DNA of 64,000 bases from Bacteroidales bacterium UBA5326 (lineage in GTDB: Bacteria > Bacteroidota > Bacteroidia > Bacteroidales > UBA932), in contig DHQY01000009.1 in the NCBI GenBank assembly GCA_002408205.1, forward strand, positions 347,347-411,346, given 5' to 3'. Positions within the stretch are counted from its first letter, which is position 1. Each line of letters begins with the position of its first letter. The position numbers and the translations under genes were made by a program. This document shows positions 8,830 to 17,014 of this stretch, piece by piece. The notes under the pieces were generated by a model that did not search any database, was not told the DNA's origin, and saw only the letters and a list, made by a program, of their open reading frames with translations.

Positions 8830-9255
8830 ATGGGCAGTCATTCGGAGATCAGACACAGAGGCATTATTACCTGTATTGACCCTTTGAAGGCCGATATTAT
8901 CAGCGAATCTGCCTGTGCCGGATGCCATGCAAAAGGCTTCTGTTCAATGAGCGAAAAAAAGCGTAAGGAAATTACCCGGCTTAAAAAACCGTCGGGATGG
9001 GATCCTTATGTAGGACAGGAAGTATATATTGTTATGCGTACCCGTATGGGATTCAGGGCTGTATGGCTGGCGATGGTTGTTCCCTGCCTGCTTTTGGGAC
9101 TTGTCACAGGTCTTTGCGTCTGGCTGGGTGCCCCCGAATGGCTAACGGGAATTCTGGTAATAACGGGGATAACAATCTATTATTTTGTTCTATATTTGTT
9201 TAAAGATAGCATCCATAATGACTTCTATTTTACTTTACACAATATTGACCCTTAG
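8830..9255 (+). CDS. RseC/SoxR-reducing-system family membrane protein
   Basis: 141 aa. The cytoplasmic N-terminus has a cysteine cluster (CAGCHAKGFC) and the C-terminal half has two transmembrane helices (about 78-100 and 103-123). This matches the RseC/MucC family, which commonly accompanies Rnf genes and was described as part of the SoxR reducing system in enterobacteria. It overlaps rnfB by 38 nt, strongly suggesting co-translation. In an anaerobe a role in Rnf assembly or redox sensing is an inference from position only. Confidence 0.85.
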   Translation: MGSHSEIRHRGIITCIDPLKADIISESACAGCHAKGFCSMSEKKRKEITRLKKPSGWDPYVGQEVYIVMRTRMGFRAVWLAMVVPCLLLGLVTGLCVWLGAPEWLTGILVITGITIYYFVLYLFKDSIHNDFYFTLHNIDP

Positions 9256-10063
9256 TCTTTTAGGCGCAATATTGGCTGTAGTGCTTTATTTCGTAGCTCA
9301 AAGATTTAAAGTTACTGAAGACCCCCGGATTGATCAGGTTGTGGCTGTTTTGCCCGGTGCCAATTGCGGTGCCTGCGGATCTGCCGGTTGCCGTAATTTC
9401 GCGGAATTATGTGTTAACTCAGAAACACTGGAGAAGTGCTTTTGCCCTGTCGGAGGGAACGCCGTTATGCAACAGGTGGCGATCGTTCTGGGCAAGCAGG
9501 CGTCTGAGCAGGCGCCCATGGTGGCTGTGCTTCGATGCGGCGGATCCTGTGACAAGCGTACGCGCGTAAACATCTATGACGGCAGCAAAAGCTGTAAAGT
9601 TATGGATAGCGTGTACGGCAGTGACACAGGTTGTTCGTATGGCTGTCTGGGTCTGGGCGATTGTGTAGTTGCCTGTGCATTTGATGCTATAAAAATGGAT
9701 CCGGTGACCGGTCTTCCGGGCATTAATGAAGAAAAATGCACTTCTTGCGGAGCCTGTGTAAAAGCGTGTCCAAAAAATATTTTGGAGTTACGGCCCAAAG
9801 GACCCAAGAACAGACGTGTCTACGTGGCCTGTGCCAGCAGGGACAAGGGCGCTGATACCCGCAAAGTATGTTCTGCCGGCTGTATTGGGTGTAAATTATG
9901 TGTTAAGGCATGTCCTTTCGAAGCCATTGCCGTTACGGATAATCTGGCATATATTGACTTCAACAAGTGCCGTTTGTGCCGTAAATGCGTTGAGGTGTGT
10001 CCCGTCCACTGTATTCTGGAGGTCAATTTCCCATTAAAAAAAGAATCTATACAAAATGAGTAG
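9218..10063 (+). CDS. rnfB: Rnf complex subunit B (polyferredoxin)
   Basis: 281 aa from the ATG at 9218 (MTSILLYTILTLS). An N-terminal membrane anchor is followed by the RnfB four-cysteine domain GANCGACGSAGC, then ferredoxin-type motifs: CSYGCLGLGDCVVAC, CTSCGACVKACP, CIGCKLCVKACP and CRLCRKCVEVCP. This long, multi-cluster form is the one used by anaerobes. It takes electrons from ferredoxin and passes them through the Rnf complex to NAD+, coupled to Na+ or H+ transport. It overlaps the upstream RseC-like gene (38 nt) and rnfC (8 nt). Confidence 0.96.
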   Translation: MTSILLYTILTLSLLGAILAVVLYFVAQRFKVTEDPRIDQVVAVLPGANCGACGSAGCRNFAELCVNSETLEKCFCPVGGNAVMQQVAIVLGKQASEQAPMVAVLRCGGSCDKRTRVNIYDGSKSCKVMDSVYGSDTGCSYGCLGLGDCVVACAFDAIKMDPVTGLPGINEEKCTSCGACVKACPKNILELRPKGPKNRRVYVACASRDKGADTRKVCSAGCIGCKLCVKACPFEAIAVTDNLAYIDFNKCRLCRKCVEVCPVHCILEVNFPLKKESIQNE

Positions 10064-11396
10064 AACGTTTTCCGTAGGGGGGATCCATCCCGATGACAGC
10101 AAATTTTCCATGAACCAGGCTGTTGAGGAATTCCCTATCCCCAAGCGGGTCTTTATTTCAATGAACCAGCATCTGGGAGCTCCTGCCAAACCTATTGTGA
10201 CTAAAGGAGATACTGTAAAGGTGGGTCAGACAATAGCAGAACCGGGGGGATTTATTTCTGCCTGGGTGCATTCATCCGTTAGCGGCACCGTGGCGGACGT
10301 GGCCCTTTATCCCGATTTTCTCGGGAAGAAAGTCCTAACCGTGGTTATTGATGTTACGGGAGATGAGTGGCTGCCCGGGATTGACCGCAGTCCCGATATT
10401 AAAAATGAGATAACGGTGTCTCCTGCCGAAACAATAACAAAAATTGCCGCTGCCGGCGTTGTTGGATTGGGTGGTGCTGCGTTTCCCACCCATGTAAAAC
10501 TTTCCCCTCCTCCGGGGTCAAAAGCCGAATACCTTATTCTCAACGGCACGGAATGTGAGCCTTATCTCACCTCGGATTACCGGCTGATGATTGAGCACGG
10601 ACAGGAGGTTCTTATTGGAGGAGAACTTATGCGCAGGGCACTGGGTGACGTGCGGGGTATTATTGGTATTGAAGATAATAAGCCTAAAGCCATCCGCTAT
10701 ATGCAACAATTGGTGGAAAATTACCTGGGTTGGACGGTTGTACCACTGAAGAGACGTTACCCGCAGGGAGGTGAAAAACAGCTGATAGATGCTGTGCTGA
10801 AACGCAGGGTGCCTTCTTTCGCCCTCCCAATTAGTACGGGTGCTGTCGTGCAGAACGTAGGAACCGCTTTTGCAGTATATGAAGCGGTCCAGAAAAATAA
10901 ACCCCTGATATCAAATATTCTGACGGTCACTTCTCAGGATCCGACAATCCAGAAAAATTACCGGTTTAGGGTTGGGACCCCTGTTCAGGAATTCTTGATT
11001 GCCTCGGGTGCTATGGATCACGAGGGAAAACTTATCCCGGCTTTTACCAAAATTGTAAACGGCGGTCCGATGATGGGCAAACCGGTATCCGAGCCCGCAG
11101 GACCGGTAATGAAAAGTACCTCGGCGCTCCTGCTTCTTACAGATAAACAGGCTCGCAGAAAGGAAGAACAAAATTGTATTCGCTGCGGAAAATGCGCACA
11201 GGCCTGTCCCATGGGGCTGGAGCCGTACCTGCTTTACCGGTTGGCTATGGCTTCACGGGTAGAGGAAATGGATGAAAACAGAATCTTTGATTGCATTGAA
11301 TGCGGGTGCTGTCTTTATTCCTGTCCGGCTTATATTCCGTTGCTGGACCAGTTGAGGATCGCAAAGAACGCATCGTTGAAGAATAAACGTAAATAA
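10056..11396 (+). CDS. rnfC: Rnf complex subunit C
   Basis: 446 aa. Peripheral NADH/FMN-binding subunit of the ferredoxin:NAD+ oxidoreductase. Visible elements: the glycine-rich GVVGLGGAAFPTHVKL nucleotide-binding region, the GTECEPYLTSDYRL motif, and two [4Fe-4S] motifs near the C-terminus, CIRCGKCAQACP and CIECGCCLYSCP. Length is standard for the short RnfC of anaerobes. It starts within the end of rnfB and is 3 nt from rnfD. Confidence 0.96.
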   Translation: MSRTFSVGGIHPDDSKFSMNQAVEEFPIPKRVFISMNQHLGAPAKPIVTKGDTVKVGQTIAEPGGFISAWVHSSVSGTVADVALYPDFLGKKVLTVVIDVTGDEWLPGIDRSPDIKNEITVSPAETITKIAAAGVVGLGGAAFPTHVKLSPPPGSKAEYLILNGTECEPYLTSDYRLMIEHGQEVLIGGELMRRALGDVRGIIGIEDNKPKAIRYMQQLVENYLGWTVVPLKRRYPQGGEKQLIDAVLKRRVPSFALPISTGAVVQNVGTAFAVYEAVQKNKPLISNILTVTSQDPTIQKNYRFRVGTPVQEFLIASGAMDHEGKLIPAFTKIVNGGPMMGKPVSEPAGPVMKSTSALLLLTDKQARRKEEQNCIRCGKCAQACPMGLEPYLLYRLAMASRVEEMDENRIFDCIECGCCLYSCPAYIPLLDQLRIAKNASLKNKRK

Positions 11397-11399
11397 CTT

Positions 11400-12410
11400 A
11401 TGGATCAATTACTTATTTCTCCTGCTCCACATCTTCACAGTAAGGATTCCACCAGGCGACTGATGCGTGATGTGATCATAGCCCTTATTCCTTCGGTCCT
11501 GGTGAGTATTTCTTTTGCCGGATTGGAGGCGCTCCTGGTATTGTCTGTATCTGTTGCCACCTGTGTGTCTGTTGAATTCTTGATTACACGTTTTCTCATG
11601 CGCCGGAAAACTACGCTGGGGGATCTCTCGGCCGTGGTGACGGGCGTGATCCTTGCACTTAACCTGCCGGCTTCCTCTCCGTGGTGGATGGTGCTGATTG
11701 GGGCTGTTATCGCAATTGGTGTGGCAAAAATGACATTTGGCGGGCTGGGCCATAATTTGTTTAACCCGGCTCTTGTGGGACGTGTTTTTCTGCTGATTTC
11801 ATTTCCCGTACAAATGACAAACTGGACTGTGAAGAACGGTTTTTTCAGTTTCGGTTATAAAACGGCCGATGCCGTATCGGGCGCGACACCATTAGGTATA
11901 ATAAAAGAAGGACTGGCCAGTGGCATGACAATGGAACAGATAAGTGAATTGCACGATTTTTCTTATCTTGAAATGTTGTTTGGCAAGATAGGGGGATCGC
12001 TGGGCGAGGCTTCGGCCCTGGCAATTCTGGCCGGGTTGGTTTACCTGTTGGCAAGAAAGGTTATACGTCCGCATATTCCGGTTTCCGTGATTTTGTCTGC
12101 TTTTATCTTCTCCGGTGTGCTCTGGCTGACCGATCCGCTGCATTATGCAGATCCGGTACTTCAATTGCTTTCCGGCGGATTGCTTTTTGGTGCTGTTTTT
12201 ATGGCTACCGATTATGTTACATCGCCCATGTCTGCCGCAGGAATGGTTATATATGGCGTGGGAATTGGCGTGATCACAATTCTTATCAGGGTTTTTGGTT
12301 CGTATCCGGAAGGGGTCTCCTTTGCGATTTTGTTTATGAATGCCATTGTTCCGCTTTTAAATACGTATTTCAAGCCTAAAGCATATAAAAAGGAGGTGAG
12401 CCGTGGCTAA
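11400..12410 (+). CDS. rnfD: Rnf complex subunit D (integral membrane flavoprotein)
   Basis: 336 aa with eight to ten predicted transmembrane helices. The covalent FMN attachment motif SGATPLG is present (VSGATPLGIIK). In Rnf and the related Na+-NQR the threonine of this motif carries FMN through a phosphoester bond, and RnfD is thought to form part of the ion channel with RnfG. It overlaps rnfG by 8 nt, and the overlap region holds the rnfG ribosome-binding sequence. Confidence 0.96.
   Translation: MDQLLISPAPHLHSKDSTRRLMRDVIIALIPSVLVSISFAGLEALLVLSVSVATCVSVEFLITRFLMRRKTTLGDLSAVVTGVILALNLPASSPWWMVLIGAVIAIGVAKMTFGGLGHNLFNPALVGRVFLLISFPVQMTNWTVKNGFFSFGYKTADAVSGATPLGIIKEGLASGMTMEQISELHDFSYLEMLFGKIGGSLGEASALAILAGLVYLLARKVIRPHIPVSVILSAFIFSGVLWLTDPLHYADPVLQLLSGGLLFGAVFMATDYVTSPMSAAGMVIYGVGIGVITILIRVFGSYPEGVSFAILFMNAIVPLLNTYFKPKAYKKEVSRG
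12391..12405 (+). promoter_or_regulatory. Strong Shine-Dalgarno sequence before a GTG start (rnfG)
   Basis: AGGAGGTGAG followed by CC and GTG. This is a near-complete anti-16S match. It decides the GTG at 12403 as the rnfG start. Such strong sites are unusual in Bacteroidota, where Shine-Dalgarno use is generally weak. Confidence 0.7.
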
Positions 12411-12993
12411 AGAATCAAATTTCAAAAATATGCTTCTTACCCTGCTGCTAATTTGCTTTGGAGGATCTGCCGTAATGGGCGGAGCATACCTGCTGACTTT
12501 CGAGCCCATTGCAGCCGCGCAGCAGGCAAAGGTGAACAATGCCATTGCTCAGGTGTTGCCGTCCTTCGATAACAGGCCGGCCGAAGAATCTTATGAATGG
12601 GAGGTAAGCGGGAAAAAGGTAACAATCTATCCGGCCACAGCGGAAGGACAATATGTGGGTTCGGCGGTAGAGGCTGTGTCTTCCAAAGGATTCGGCGGTC
12701 CTGTAAAAGTAATGGTCGGATTCCTGCCTGACGGGACCATCTTCAGAACGGCCATCATTTCACATTCCGAGACACCCGGTCTCGGCGATAAGCTCGATCC
12801 GCGCAAAAGTTCTTTCAGCACCCAGTTCGAAGGTAAAAACCCAGCCACTTTCTCTTTGTCTGTGAGGAAGGACGGCGGCGATGTGGATGCCATTACCGCG
12901 GCGACTATTAGTTCGCGTGCATTCTGTGATGTGCTGGATATTGCCTATACAGCCTTTATGGATGCAAAGGAAAAAGGAGGGAACCATGAATAA
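12403..12993 (+). CDS. rnfG: Rnf complex subunit G (FMN-binding)
   Basis: 196 aa, GTG start chosen because of the strong AGGAGGTGAG just upstream. One N-terminal transmembrane helix (MLLTLLLICFGGSAVMGGAYLL) anchors a periplasmic FMN-binding domain. The FMN attachment region reads DAITAATISSRAF; the usual SGAT/TGAT motif is here TAAT, so the threonine is kept but the preceding glycine is alanine. The conserved SHSETPGLGDK precedes it. It overlaps rnfD (8 nt) and rnfE (8 nt). Confidence 0.94.
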   Translation: MAKESNFKNMLLTLLLICFGGSAVMGGAYLLTFEPIAAAQQAKVNNAIAQVLPSFDNRPAEESYEWEVSGKKVTIYPATAEGQYVGSAVEAVSSKGFGGPVKVMVGFLPDGTIFRTAIISHSETPGLGDKLDPRKSSFSTQFEGKNPATFSLSVRKDGGDVDAITAATISSRAFCDVLDIAYTAFMDAKEKGGNHE

Positions 12994-13573
12994 AATAAAA
13001 CTTATCCTGAAGGGTATAATTAAAGAAAACCCCACGTTCGTTCTGGTTCTGGGAATGTGTCCCACTCTGGGAACTACCACTTCTGCCATGAATGGTATGG
13101 GCATGGGGCTGGCCACTACCTTTGTGCTGATGCTTTCCAATATGGTAATATCGTCCATGGCACGCATGATCCCTGAAAAAGTCCGTATCCCTGCATATGT
13201 TGTGGTCATTGCCGTATTTGTGACTGTTGTGCAGCTGGTGATGCAGGCTTACGTGCCTGCGTTGTACGAAACGCTGGGCCTTTTCATTCCGCTTATTGTG
13301 GTAAACTGCATTGTGCTGGGCAGGGCTGAGGCTTATGCCAGCAAAAATTCCGTTTTTGATTCATTCCTTGACGGGCTGGGAATCGGATTGGGATTTACCC
13401 TTTCTCTGACTGTGCTTGGGGCCGTGCGTGAATTATTGGGCTCGGGATCTTTCTTTGGGCATAAAATCATAGCCGGTGACGGGATGCTGATCTTTATTCT
13501 GGCACCCGGTGCTTTCATTGCACTGGGCTACCTTATGGTACTGTTCAATAAATTCAAATCAAAAAAGGCATAG
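12986..13573 (+). CDS. rnfE: Rnf complex subunit E
   Basis: 195 aa from the ATG at 12986 (MNKIKLILKGIIKENPTF), preceded by AAAGGAGGGAACC. Six transmembrane helices; the conserved VLVLGMCPTLGTTTSAMNG and CIVLGRAEAYAS segments carry the cysteines that bind the membrane-embedded iron cluster shared with RnfA. A longer in-frame reading starting inside rnfG is not supported by the family. rnfA follows after 3 nt. Confidence 0.95.
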   Translation: MNKIKLILKGIIKENPTFVLVLGMCPTLGTTTSAMNGMGMGLATTFVLMLSNMVISSMARMIPEKVRIPAYVVVIAVFVTVVQLVMQAYVPALYETLGLFIPLIVVNCIVLGRAEAYASKNSVFDSFLDGLGIGLGFTLSLTVLGAVRELLGSGSFFGHKIIAGDGMLIFILAPGAFIALGYLMVLFNKFKSKKA

Positions 13574-13576
13574 CAT

Positions 13577-14176
13577 ATGGAATACGTAATCATTATCATT
13601 TCTGCCGTTTTTGTTAACAATATTGTTTTAACACAATTCCTGGGGATATGTCCCTTTTTGGGTGTTTCCAATAAAGTGTCCACTGCCATGGGAATGGGCG
13701 CCGCCGTTGTCTTTGTTATGACATTGGCCACGCTTATGACCTATCTTGCACAACAATACCTTCTGGTGCCGCTCCATATTGAATTTATGCAGACGGTTAC
13801 CTTTATTCTTGTTATTGCCGCTTTGGTTCAAATGGTAGAGATCATTCTGAAGAAGATTTCTCCCGCCCTTTATCAGGCCCTGGGTATTTTTCTTCCGCTC
13901 ATCACAACCAACTGTGCTGTTTTGGGGGTTGCTATTTTAGTGGTTACCAAAGAATTTACTTTTGGAGGAACGCCGGCAATGCTTAACCTGCCTCAGGCCG
14001 TTGTGTATACTGCCTCAATGGCCGTGGGTTTTGCCGTGGCTCTGATTATTTTTGCCGGCATGAGGGAGCAGATGGATCTTCAGGGCGTTCCCAAGCCCTT
14101 CAGGGGCGTTCCTATCGCGTTGATCACAGCCGGCATCCTTGCTATGGCTTTTATGGGATTTTCAGGGATTGTGTAA
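13577..14176 (+). CDS. rnfA: Rnf complex subunit A
   Basis: 199 aa, six transmembrane helices. Conserved segments IVLTQFLGICPFLGVS and TTNCAVLGVAILV contain the cysteines that, with those of RnfE, coordinate an intramembrane iron-sulfur cluster. Last of the six canonical subunits in the order B-C-D-G-E-A, which is complete. A small unknown gene follows after 24 nt. Confidence 0.96.
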   Translation: MEYVIIIISAVFVNNIVLTQFLGICPFLGVSNKVSTAMGMGAAVVFVMTLATLMTYLAQQYLLVPLHIEFMQTVTFILVIAALVQMVEIILKKISPALYQALGIFLPLITTNCAVLGVAILVVTKEFTFGGTPAMLNLPQAVVYTASMAVGFAVALIIFAGMREQMDLQGVPKPFRGVPIALITAGILAMAFMGFSGIV

Positions 14177-14200
14177 TTTTATTGCGGGAGAAAAAAGCAT

Positions 14201-14449
14201 ATGGAAAGAATAGATTATCTTAACACTATTGAAGAGCTCGAGGAGTTTGTTGCTACTGAGGAAGGAAAGCGCGAACAGAGGGCCTGGTATAAGCTGGGCG
14301 GGTTGTATCGTAGCGCGGAACGATGGGGCGATGCATTGAATGCCTATGCCAAATGTATGGAGTTCGGAGTCCATACGGCGGCCAAAGAAGCCTCGGACGC
14401 CATAAGGCGCATTCTCGACTGCCGGTTTACAGACTGGATGAATCCCTGA
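14201..14449 (+). CDS. Small unknown helical protein at the end of the rnf run
   Basis: 82 aa, preceded by GGGAG and ATG at 14201. Mostly helical and rich in acidic residues; the middle (RAWYKLGGLYRSAERWGDALNAYAKCMEFG) looks like one to two TPR-type helical pairs. No signal peptide or membrane segment, so cytoplasmic. Normal coding composition and its position 24 nt after rnfA suggest co-transcription. I do not recognise a named family; a role as an Rnf accessory is only a positional guess. Its stop is 3 nt from the stop of the convergent dacA-type gene. Confidence 0.65.
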   Translation: MERIDYLNTIEELEEFVATEEGKREQRAWYKLGGLYRSAERWGDALNAYAKCMEFGVHTAAKEASDAIRRILDCRFTDWMNP

Positions 14450-14452
14450 ATA

Positions 14453-15325
14453 CTATTGATTCAACAGTGTAGTTAAGCCATAATCCATAAGAGTGGCCGC
14501 ATCACGGTAACGAAGTACCGAGGTGGGAGCTTTCATTACTACGGCTATGACCCGTTTTCCGCCCAATTGTGCCGTTGCGGTAATACATAATCCGGCTGCA
14601 TTGGTATACCCGGTTTTAAATCCGTCACATCCATTATAGGCATAGGATTTTCCAGGCAATAGTCCGTTGGTGGCGGAGTAGTTCACTCCCCTGAAATTCA
14701 GACCGGTCATGGAAGTATAGGTGAGAATCACGGGGAATCGCCGTATAAAATCCCTTGTCAGAAGCGCCATGGATTTGGGAGAAACGGAATTCCCGTCTGA
14801 CAGCCCCGATGCATCGGTATAATGAGCCGTTAATTGTAAAGAATCTGCGTAATGATTCATAATTCCTGCAAAATCGGATTCCGTTCCGCCGGAAAGAAAT
14901 TCTCCCAGTGCAACGGCGCAGGCATTGCCCGATACCACACACAGGGCGGCGATGAGCTCATCTATGGAGTATGTTTCCGTTTCGTTGAGCGGTACGTTTG
15001 ATTCTCCGGGGTTAACGGAACGCATGGCAGCGTATTCGCTGACGGGTATCTTTGTGTTGAGTGTAAGGAATCCTTTATCAATGCGGTCAAAAACGATATA
15101 CATGGTCATCACCTTGGTCATGCTGGCCGGTACCATGGGATAGGATGAACTCATTCCATAGAGTTCCGTGCCCGTTTCGAAATCGATAACTGTTGCGCCC
15201 TGGCAACTTAACGAAAGCGATACGGTTCCCGGTTTTGGGGTAATGATTGGAACTTGCTGTTTTTCACAGGCTATGAGGCCGAAAAGCAGCAGCAAAAGAG
15301 GTATTCGGTATATGACGCTTCTCAC
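14453..15325 (-). CDS. D-alanyl-D-alanine carboxypeptidase (S11 family), lipoprotein
   Basis: 290 aa. N-terminal signal with lipobox FGLIAC at residue 20, so a predicted lipoprotein. All three penicillin-binding motifs are present: SxxK as ASMTKV, SxN as VSGNAC, and KTG as FKTGYT. It removes the terminal D-Ala of peptidoglycan pentapeptides. It lacks the C-terminal amphipathic anchor domain of PBP5, consistent with the lipid anchor replacing it. The start is GTG at 15325. It lies 17 nt downstream of the cyclophilin gene, likely one operon. Confidence 0.92.
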   Translation of the reverse strand: MRSVIYRIPLLLLLFGLIACEKQQVPIITPKPGTVSLSLSCQGATVIDFETGTELYGMSSSYPMVPASMTKVMTMYIVFDRIDKGFLTLNTKIPVSEYAAMRSVNPGESNVPLNETETYSIDELIAALCVVSGNACAVALGEFLSGGTESDFAGIMNHYADSLQLTAHYTDASGLSDGNSVSPKSMALLTRDFIRRFPVILTYTSMTGLNFRGVNYSATNGLLPGKSYAYNGCDGFKTGYTNAAGLCITATAQLGGKRVIAVVMKAPTSVLRYRDAATLMDYGLTTLLNQ

Positions 15326-15342
15326 TAAACGATACGCATTGA

Positions 15343-16011
15343 TTATTCAGTCTGTACGGGTAGCAGGCTTATTATACGGATATCTTTTACCGGACGGTCT
15401 GCAGCTCCCGTCGGGGTCGCGGCAATCTTGTCAATAATCTCGACTCCCCGGATCACTTCCCCGAAAACAGTGTAACTGCCATCGAGTTGGCGGCAGGTTT
15501 CTTCATTCTGAACAATATAGAACTGGGAGCCCGATGAAGCTTTCTGGGGATTTACGTTATCACCTGTGCGTGCAGCGGCAATGGCCCCTTTTTTATGCTT
15601 AAGAGTGGCCACAAATTCGGCAGGCACGGTGTAGCCGGGTCCACCAGATCCAAGACGTACATTGGGCTCCGCACCACGGGATTGGGGGTCGCCGCACTGG
15701 ATCATAAAGCCTTTGATCACCCTGTGGAAAAGAATGTTATCATAATAACGTTCCGAGGCGAGTTTCACAAAGTTATCCCGGTGTTGGGGCGTGTCTTTGT
15801 ATAGTTTGATCACCATGGTGCCTTCTGAGGTTTTCAATTCAAAAACAGGCTCCTCGGGAAGAGATGCCGGATCGAATGCCAGGGCGGGTGTTTGGGCCTC
15901 TGGAACAGCCGGCTGGCCGGACTCATCGGATACTTTGGATTTCCGGTTGTTTTGGCATGATCCGAAAATAATAGCGCTCATAAAAAAAAGGATAAGAATT
16001 TTGTGTTTCAT
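15343..16011 (-). CDS. Cyclophilin-type peptidyl-prolyl isomerase, lipoprotein
   Basis: 222 aa from the ATG at 16011 (MKHKILILFFMSAIIFGSC); the signal sequence with lipobox IFGSC supports this start over a longer in-frame one. The cyclophilin domain spans about 62-215: FELKTSEGTMVIKLY, ILFHRVIKGFMIQCGD, and the SGSQFYIV catalytic core. A predicted envelope protein-folding catalyst. It leads a two-gene unit with the S11 carboxypeptidase. TAACTTTG at 16054-16061 on the minus strand is a plausible -7 box. Confidence 0.94.
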   Translation of the reverse strand: MKHKILILFFMSAIIFGSCQNNRKSKVSDESGQPAVPEAQTPALAFDPASLPEEPVFELKTSEGTMVIKLYKDTPQHRDNFVKLASERYYDNILFHRVIKGFMIQCGDPQSRGAEPNVRLGSGGPGYTVPAEFVATLKHKKGAIAAARTGDNVNPQKASSGSQFYIVQNEETCRQLDGSYTVFGEVIRGVEIIDKIAATPTGAADRPVKDIRIISLLPVQTE

Positions 16012-16053
16012 ATAACAATAGATTTTGAATACTATCTGTTTTGCAAAGGAGCA

Positions 16054-16061
16054 CAAAGTTA
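16054..16061 (-). promoter_or_regulatory. -7 box of cyclophilin-dacA unit
   Basis: TAACTTTG on the minus strand (CAAAGTTA on plus), 42 nt upstream of the cyclophilin ATG. Matches TAnnTTTG; no -33 partner identified. Confidence 0.5.
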
Positions 16062-16078
16062 CGGTTTTTTATTTTATG

Positions 16079-16086
16079 TACCTTTG
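16079..16086 (+). promoter_or_regulatory. -7 box of dut, 5 nt before the start codon
   Basis: TACCTTTG, perfect -7 match. Only 5 nt separate it from the dut ATG at 16092, so transcription should begin within a base or two of the start codon. Confidence 0.65.
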
Positions 16087-16091
16087 CAGAT

Positions 16092-16550
16092 ATGAAGGTA
16101 AAAATTGTAAATCATTCACCATACCCTCTTCCGTCTTATGCTACCCTGTTATCGGCCGGAATGGATATGCGGGCGAATGTAGACTCGGAATTGATTATCA
16201 AACCCCTTGAGAGGGTTCTTGTTCCCACGGGGATATCCATCGCATTGCCTCCGGGCTATGAGGCCCAGATACGTCCCCGCAGCGGAATGGCCAGTAAAAA
16301 GGGCATTGGAGTATTGAACAGTCCGGGCACCATAGATGCCGATTACCGCGGGGAGGTGAAAATTATTCTTGTAAATATGTCCGGTGAACCGGTTACTATT
16401 GAACCGGGAGAACGGATAGCCCAGATGATCGTGGCTGCGTTTACCAGGGTAGAATGGGAAGAGGCAGAGGTGCTGGATGCCACCGAAAGAGGTACAGGCG
16501 GTTTCGGGTCCACAGGCAGTCAGGATCTCCCGGGCCGTGTTAGTGAGTAG
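16092..16550 (+). CDS. dut: dUTP diphosphatase (trimeric dUTPase)
   Basis: 152 aa from the ATG at 16092 (MKVKIVNHS). The five dUTPase motifs are visible: SAGMDMRAN, RPRSGMASKKGI, NSPGTIDADYRGEVK, ERIAQMIV and the C-terminal ERGTGGFGSTG. It hydrolyses dUTP to dUMP and pyrophosphate, keeping uracil out of DNA and feeding dTMP synthesis. The last 31 nt overlap the convergent YjjB-like gene. Predicted to be leaderless. Confidence 0.97.
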   Translation: MKVKIVNHSPYPLPSYATLLSAGMDMRANVDSELIIKPLERVLVPTGISIALPPGYEAQIRPRSGMASKKGIGVLNSPGTIDADYRGEVKIILVNMSGEPVTIEPGERIAQMIVAAFTRVEWEEAEVLDATERGTGGFGSTGSQDLPGRVSE

Positions 16551-17014
16551 GATTTTGCGGAAAAAAGAAAAATCGGAACCGAAGCTCCTGCCGCCAGCAT
16601 GAAAACCACACTGCAGGTAATGATTCCATTATAGAACATACTCATCATATATTCACTTCTCAGGGCCAGATCGGACAGGTTATTCAGGAAGCTCAGCAGG
16701 GAGAATACCGTTCTGTATGCATACATTCCCGGGATCATGGGCAAAAGAGCCGGAATAAAAAGAACAGTATTAGGACATTTCTGTTTACCACCCAGGTAAA
16801 GACTGCCCAGCCCAATCACAAGCGAACCGAAAAAAGACGAGGTGGCAATATCGAGCTGAACGTATTTCATCAGGCAAAACCGGATGGCATGTCCTATAGC
16901 CGAAAGCAGAGCAATGGAAGGCAATGCCCGCAGAGGGGGGCGGGAGATAACACCAAATCCGATAGCGGCAATTGCCGCAAAGAACCCGTCGCTTAATATG
17001 TCTATCCAATCCAT
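16520..17014 (-). CDS. YjjB-like membrane subunit (ThrE C-terminal half, DUF3815)
   Basis: 164 aa with five predicted transmembrane helices. It corresponds to the C-terminal half of the threonine/serine exporter ThrE, the part called YjjB in E. coli. The conserved VLFIPALLPMIPGMYAYRT segment fits the family. It overlaps its partner gene (17002-17781) by 13 nt, so the two halves form a split transporter. E. coli YjjPB has been associated with succinate export and actinobacterial ThrE with threonine export; the substrate here is not determinable. Confidence 0.85.
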   Translation of the reverse strand: MDWIDILSDGFFAAIAAIGFGVISRPPLRALPSIALLSAIGHAIRFCLMKYVQLDIATSSFFGSLVIGLGSLYLGGKQKCPNTVLFIPALLPMIPGMYAYRTVFSLLSFLNNLSDLALRSEYMMSMFYNGIITCSVVFMLAAGASVPIFLFSAKSYSLTRPGRS

